Below are positions 5,496 to 7,931 of a stretch of DNA of 7,931 bases, piece by piece (the first letter of the stretch is position 1; each line of letters opens with the position of its first letter). A program made the position numbers and the translations under genes. The stretch spans positions 1-7,931 of the forward strand of contig JAPOXB010000049.1 of assembly GCA_026707335.1 (NCBI GenBank), given 5' to 3'. Source of the DNA: Chloroflexota bacterium. GTDB taxonomy: Bacteria > Chloroflexota > Dehalococcoidia > Bin125. The notes under the pieces were generated by a model. That model had not been told where the DNA came from and did not search any database. It was given only the letters and a program-made list of their open reading frames with translations.

Positions 5496-6546
5496 TACCC
5501 CGCAAGAGAAGCCTGCTTCGGAGTTCCGCGGCGGCCTCCGCCGCCCGCTCGGGATGGTCCTTCAAGTCCAGGTACGCCTGCACAGGATGGACGCAGCGGA
5601 TGCCGTCTACAGGCTCCGCTCCATCGAAGACGCCGTCGTCGTTTGGTACGACCAGCCAAGTGTTCGCTCCCCTGGCTTCTTCACGAAAGCCGAGGTCTCG
5701 CCTCGCCGTTGCCGAGGGGGGGCTTGCGAGGTAGACGGTCGAGAGTCGGAACCCGGCATATCGAGTCCACAACCAAGCCGCCGGGAGCGCGGTCGCCGCA
5801 TAAGGTGAGCCGGCCCGATCCAGCGCGTCGGCGATCGAACGGGTCAGGGACTCACCGTCCCGAGTTGAGATGTGGCCTCGGATCACGTGATGTCGATCAA
5901 ACCGATAGTCCTCCCGCCAAGCGTCGAGCAGCGCCCCCCGGTCGATGACCCGAACGCCATCTTCGTCTCGCTCGACGAGACCAGCCTCCAGGAGCTTGCG
6001 GACGATTCGGCTGACGTGCCCCTCGCTCAGGCCGGCTCCAGAGGCGATCTCGCGCTGCTTGAGCGTCCCAGCAGGCTCGATGAGCAAGTGCCTCGCTACT
6101 TGAGAGCCTCTCGGTCCGAATGCAGTCTGCGGTCGTCCGGGCCTGCGAAACAGGCTGGGGTTGCCGAGATTCTGATAGAAGATGCCCGGCACAACGATCC
6201 TTGCGTTCCCCGAGAGGTCCAGCCAGGCAAGGTCGGCGCGAGCACATAGCTCCTGCGCTGCTTCCCCCATGTAGGGAACTGCCAGGAGTGGGATCTCCCC
6301 GCGGGAGAAGCTGCTCTGGGCCATCCTCAATTGGGTGATTGCACCAGCAACGACGCTGGCGGACCCTGACCGCTTCCACTTCAGAACGAAGTAATGGTTC
6401 TGAGCCCTGAGGACTGCGTCGCACACACGACCGTTCCTGGCAGGCGCCTCAAACCTGGCGTCCTCAGTGAGACCGGGGGCTCCCAGGATTTCAGCGAGAC
6501 GCTCTACCGCCTGCCGGATAGCCAGTCGTTGCCGTGGAACCTGCAT
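5482..6546 (-). CDS. AbiEi-like antitoxin/transcriptional regulator with nuclease-like N-terminal domain
   Basis: A 354-residue protein encoded directly before the toxin. Three parts are visible. Residues about 1-130 look like a PD-(D/E)XK fold: Asp43 in CDAVL, then a strand ending VLKWK at 54-58. The acidic residue expected two before the final lysine is absent, so it is probably inactive; DLSGNARI at 110-117 is a motif I associate with this antitoxin subgroup. Residues about 150-203 form a winged helix (KQREIASGAGLSEGHVSRIV at 163-182, then LEAGLVERDEDG). Residues about 230-354 resemble the AbiEi C-terminal domain: YAATALPAAWLW at 249-260, GANTWLVVP at 293-301 and HPVQAYLDL at 320-328. In AbiE systems this protein neutralises the nucleotidyltransferase without stable binding and represses its own promoter. 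The ATG at 6546 has a -10 seven bases upstream, so the mRNA may be leaderless. Less GC-rich than its neighbours. Confidence 0.78.
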   Translation of the reverse strand: MQVPRQRLAIRQAVERLAEILGAPGLTEDARFEAPARNGRVCDAVLRAQNHYFVLKWKRSGSASVVAGAITQLRMAQSSFSRGEIPLLAVPYMGEAAQELCARADLAWLDLSGNARIVVPGIFYQNLGNPSLFRRPGRPQTAFGPRGSQVARHLLIEPAGTLKQREIASGAGLSEGHVSRIVRKLLEAGLVERDEDGVRVIDRGALLDAWREDYRFDRHHVIRGHISTRDGESLTRSIADALDRAGSPYAATALPAAWLWTRYAGFRLSTVYLASPPSATARRDLGFREEARGANTWLVVPNDDGVFDGAEPVDGIRCVHPVQAYLDLKDHPERAAEAAAELRSRLLLRGNGDL

Positions 6547-6553
6547 GGTTACC

Positions 6554-6582
6554 TATATAGATGTTGTTGCGCACGTGTGCAA
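6554..6582 (-). promoter_or_regulatory. Candidate promoter of the AbiE-like operon
   Basis: On the minus strand, TTGCAC (6577-6582) and TATATA (6554-6559) are separated by exactly 17 bp. The -10 matches 4 of 6 and the -35 keeps the important TTG. The -10 ends 7 nt before the ATG at 6546, so transcription would begin at or beside the start codon, giving a leaderless antitoxin message. The -35 lies inside a palindrome that may be the operator. Confidence 0.6.
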
Positions 6583-6600
6583 GTGGTTCTATTTGCGCAA
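6567..6600. promoter_or_regulatory. Operator-like paired palindromes over the AbiE promoter
   Basis: TTGCGCACGTGTGCAA at 6567-6582 is a 16-bp palindrome with one mismatched pair. TTGCGCAA at 6593-6600 is a perfect 8-bp palindrome with the same TTGCGCA half-site. Their centres are 22 bp apart, about two helical turns, so proteins bound there would face the same side of the DNA. The first copy covers the putative -35. Autoregulation through paired inverted repeats is established for AbiEi antitoxins, which makes the upstream gene product the likely ligand. Confidence 0.55.
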
Positions 6601-6661
6601 CTTCGGCCGGCGGCATTTCTCTCGCCACCGCGAGGCCGGTTCAGCCACGCGAACTCCAAGG

Positions 6662-6793
6662 TCGCCGCCACCACACCCCTCGTCGGGATGCGGCTACTCC
6701 AGGGCCACGGCCAGCGCCGCCTACACGACCGTGCCGCCGCCGCCGCCGCCCACCCGCTTCGACTACGGCGTGGGCCCGACGATCTGCACCTGA
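6662..6793 (+). pseudogene. Possible 3' remnant of a host gene (proline-rich tail)
   Basis: In the frame ending with TGA at 6791-6793, all 34 sense codons from 6689 onward end in G or C, as in the host genes. The encoded tail contains YTTVPPPPPP at about 6719-6748 and ends DYGVGPTICT. No start codon with a ribosome binding site opens this frame in host-like sequence; upstream of about 6660 the third-position bias fades into the low-GC island. It may be the surviving end of a gene cut by the island's insertion. No homology is recognised, and chance in GC-rich intergenic DNA is a real alternative. Confidence 0.3.
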
Positions 6794-6825
6794 CCGACCC
6801 CCAACCCCACGACCGCGATCGCGCG

Positions 6826-6831
6826 TAGCCT
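6826..6831 (+). promoter_or_regulatory. Candidate -10 element for leaderless dehydratase mRNA
   Basis: TAGCCT matches TANNNT and ends exactly 6 nt before the ATG at 6838. There is no Shine-Dalgarno sequence in front of the ATG. Motif and spacing are the same as at the SRAP gene (3117-3122). No clear -35 is seen. Confidence 0.4.
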
Positions 6832-6837
6832 GTACCG

Positions 6838-7809
6838 ATGAACCCCGCTCCCCCGACGCTCGACGACGTGCGGCGCGCGGCGGCGACCATCGCCGCGAAC
6901 GTGCCGCTGCCGACGCCGCTGGTCTACAGCCCGGGGCTGTCGGAGCGGCTCGACGCGCACGTCTCGCTGAAGCTCGATACGGCCAACCCGATCAGCGTCT
7001 TCAAGCTGCGCGGCGGCATCAACCTCGTTTCGCAGCTGCCGGAGGCGGAGCGAGAGACGGGCGTGGTGGTCGTCTCGACGGGCAACCACGGGCAGTCGAT
7101 CGCCTACGCGGCGCGGCGCTTCGGCGTGCGGGCGCACGTGTTCGCGCCCGAGGGGGCCAACCCCGACAAGGTGGCGTCGATGCGGCGGCTGGGCGCCGAG
7201 GTGACGCTGCGCGGGGCGCGCTACGACGACGCCCGCGTGGCGGCCGAGGAGTTCGCCGCCGAGCGGGGGATGCGCTACGTGCACTCGTCGGACGAGCCGC
7301 TGCTGGTGGCGGGGGTGGGCACGGCGGCGCTGGAGGTGCTGGAGGAGCAGGGGCCCGGGACGGAGGTCGTGATCGTGCCGGCGGGGGGCGGGTCGGGCGG
7401 CTGCGGCTGGGTGACGGTGCGCGACGGCCTGGGGCACGGGGCGCGCATCTGGGCGGTGCAGTCGGCGCAGGCGCCCGCCCTGCACGACTCCTGGCGGGCG
7501 GGCCGGCCCGTGGGGCGGCCCAACACGACGATCGCCGAGGGCCTGGCGACAGCGAGCGCCTTCGCCTGGCCGCTGGGCATCCTGGCCTCGCTCGACGACT
7601 TCCTGCTGGTGCAGGACGCCGAGATCGAGGAGGGCGTGCGAACGCTGCTCGACCTCGCGCACGTGCTGGCCGAGCCGGCCGGCGCGGCGAGCACGGCGGC
7701 GGCGCTGCACGAGGCCGACGCGGGCGGCGGACGCCTGCGGGGCAAGCGGGTGGTGCTGGTCGTCTCGGGCGCGAACGTGACCCGCGCCCAACTGCGGGCG
7801 ATGCTCTGA
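6838..7809 (+). CDS. PLP-dependent threonine/serine dehydratase family enzyme
   Basis: A 323-residue fold-type II PLP enzyme of the threonine/serine dehydratase family. TPLVYS at 26-31 is the usual N-terminal motif. Lys56 in SVFKLRGG at 53-60 forms the PLP Schiff base. STGNHGQSIAYAA at 80-92 is the substrate/cofactor asparagine loop, PAGGGSGG at 181-188 holds the cofactor phosphate, and SGAN at 310-313 contacts the pyridine ring (S/C-G-G-N in most relatives). NTTIAEGLA at 229-237 and AEPAGAAS at 278-285 are also family signatures. It deaminates a hydroxy amino acid to a 2-oxo acid and ammonia; catabolic threonine/serine dehydratase and EutB-like enzymes are the nearest types. There is no C-terminal ACT domain, so isoleucine feedback of the biosynthetic IlvA kind is not expected. 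It stands alone, converging with the gene on its right at 18 bp. The exact substrate is uncertain. Confidence 0.9.
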   Translation: MNPAPPTLDDVRRAAATIAANVPLPTPLVYSPGLSERLDAHVSLKLDTANPISVFKLRGGINLVSQLPEAERETGVVVVSTGNHGQSIAYAARRFGVRAHVFAPEGANPDKVASMRRLGAEVTLRGARYDDARVAAEEFAAERGMRYVHSSDEPLLVAGVGTAALEVLEEQGPGTEVVIVPAGGGSGGCGWVTVRDGLGHGARIWAVQSAQAPALHDSWRAGRPVGRPNTTIAEGLATASAFAWPLGILASLDDFLLVQDAEIEEGVRTLLDLAHVLAEPAGAASTAAALHEADAGGGRLRGKRVVLVVSGANVTRAQLRAML

Positions 7810-7827
7810 CCGGTCCGGGGGCGGCGG

Positions 7828-7931
7828 CTACTCCCCGGCGATGGCGTTCATCGCCGCGGCGAGCTGGAAGTCGAGTTCCGTGACGCCGCCGGCGTCGTGC
7901 GTCGAGAGGTCGACCACGACGCGGTTGTAGA
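7828..7931 (-). CDS. Pterin-4a-carbinolamine dehydratase, C-terminal fragment
   Basis: The last 33 residues of a leftward gene that enters from the right edge; the stop is TAG (7828-7830 on the minus strand). The segment YNRVVVDLSTHDAGGVTELD followed by FQLAAAMNAI closely fits the end of 4a-hydroxytetrahydrobiopterin dehydratase (PhhB/PCD). Its conserved T-H-D-x-G-G-x-T-x-x-D includes one active-site His and the closing Asp. The enzyme dehydrates 4a-hydroxytetrahydropterin made by aromatic amino acid hydroxylases, allowing cofactor recycling; some members instead assist molybdopterin or other pterin metabolism. The other catalytic histidines lie outside the window. It converges on the dehydratase gene with only 18 bp between stops. 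The call is firm despite the short length because the motif is distinctive. Confidence 0.85.
   Translation of the reverse strand, partial: YNRVVVDLSTHDAGGVTELDFQLAAAMNAIAGE

Noticed and set aside
4596..5948. 450-codon plus-strand frame through the island
   Set aside because: It is antisense to the toxin and antitoxin, both of which have recognisable domains; its translation shows no conserved motif.
4575..6706. Possible direct repeats flanking the island (CCAGGGCC near 4577 and near 6700)
   Set aside because: Only 8 bp of GC-rich identity, easily expected by chance over these distances; not used as evidence for insertion borders.
6691..7833. 10-bp match CGGCTACTCC at 6691-6700 and 7824-7833
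   Set aside because: The second copy is the stop-codon region of the pterin dehydratase gene. The minus frame at the first copy is closed by a stop 9 codons upstream, so no duplicated gene end is supported.
6561..7883. 440-codon plus-strand frame overlapping the dehydratase
   Set aside because: The overlapping frame at 6838-7809 carries every PLP-enzyme motif; this one is Arg/Gly/Ala-rich with no recognisable motif.

Overview
The window looks like chromosomal DNA of a GC-rich bacterium. Host genes have almost only G or C at third codon positions (for example 48 of 60 bases are G/C at 7201-7260). Candidate leaderless promoters (TANNNT, then 6 nt, then ATG) and a long palindromic intergenic element fit GC-rich lineages such as Chloroflexota (Thermomicrobia-like) or Actinomycetota. 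The phylum is a guess from style, not from a marker gene.

Layout from left to right: (1) the 3' end of a family 5 peptide-type ABC substrate-binding protein (2-259, +). (2) A cloverleaf-like palindromic repeat (265-393) between converging genes. (3) A leftward operon of three crotonase-fold paralogs (3028 down to 417). All three lack the two hydratase glutamates but keep an aspartate typical of PaaG-like isomerases. (4) Diverging from it, a rightward pair: an SRAP-family abasic-site protein, with Tyr where His is usual, and a DinB-family metalloprotein (3129-4413). (5) A distinctly less GC-rich island of about 2.1 kb (roughly 4.5-6.6 kb) holding one leftward type IV toxin-antitoxin pair of the AbiE kind. 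The antitoxin precedes the nucleotidyltransferase toxin with a 14-nt overlap, behind a promoter whose -35 is covered by an operator-like palindrome. (6) A possible 3' gene remnant (6662-6793). (7) A PLP-dependent threonine/serine dehydratase (6838-7809, +). (8) The C-terminal end of a pterin-4a-carbinolamine dehydratase (7828 to the window edge, -).

How they work together: the crotonase trio is probably co-transcribed and acts on acyl-CoA substrates, but no other beta-oxidation gene is visible to define the pathway. The AbiE pair is a self-contained regulated module, probably acquired horizontally, and is the most likely accessory/defence element here. The SRAP-DinB pair is probably one transcript. 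The dehydratase and carbinolamine dehydratase converge and are not obviously linked. No CRISPR array, rRNA, tRNA or transposase was recognised. The most unusual items are the SRAP active-site substitution, the palindromic element, the AbiE operator, and the AbiEi N-terminal domain that resembles a degenerate nuclease fold.
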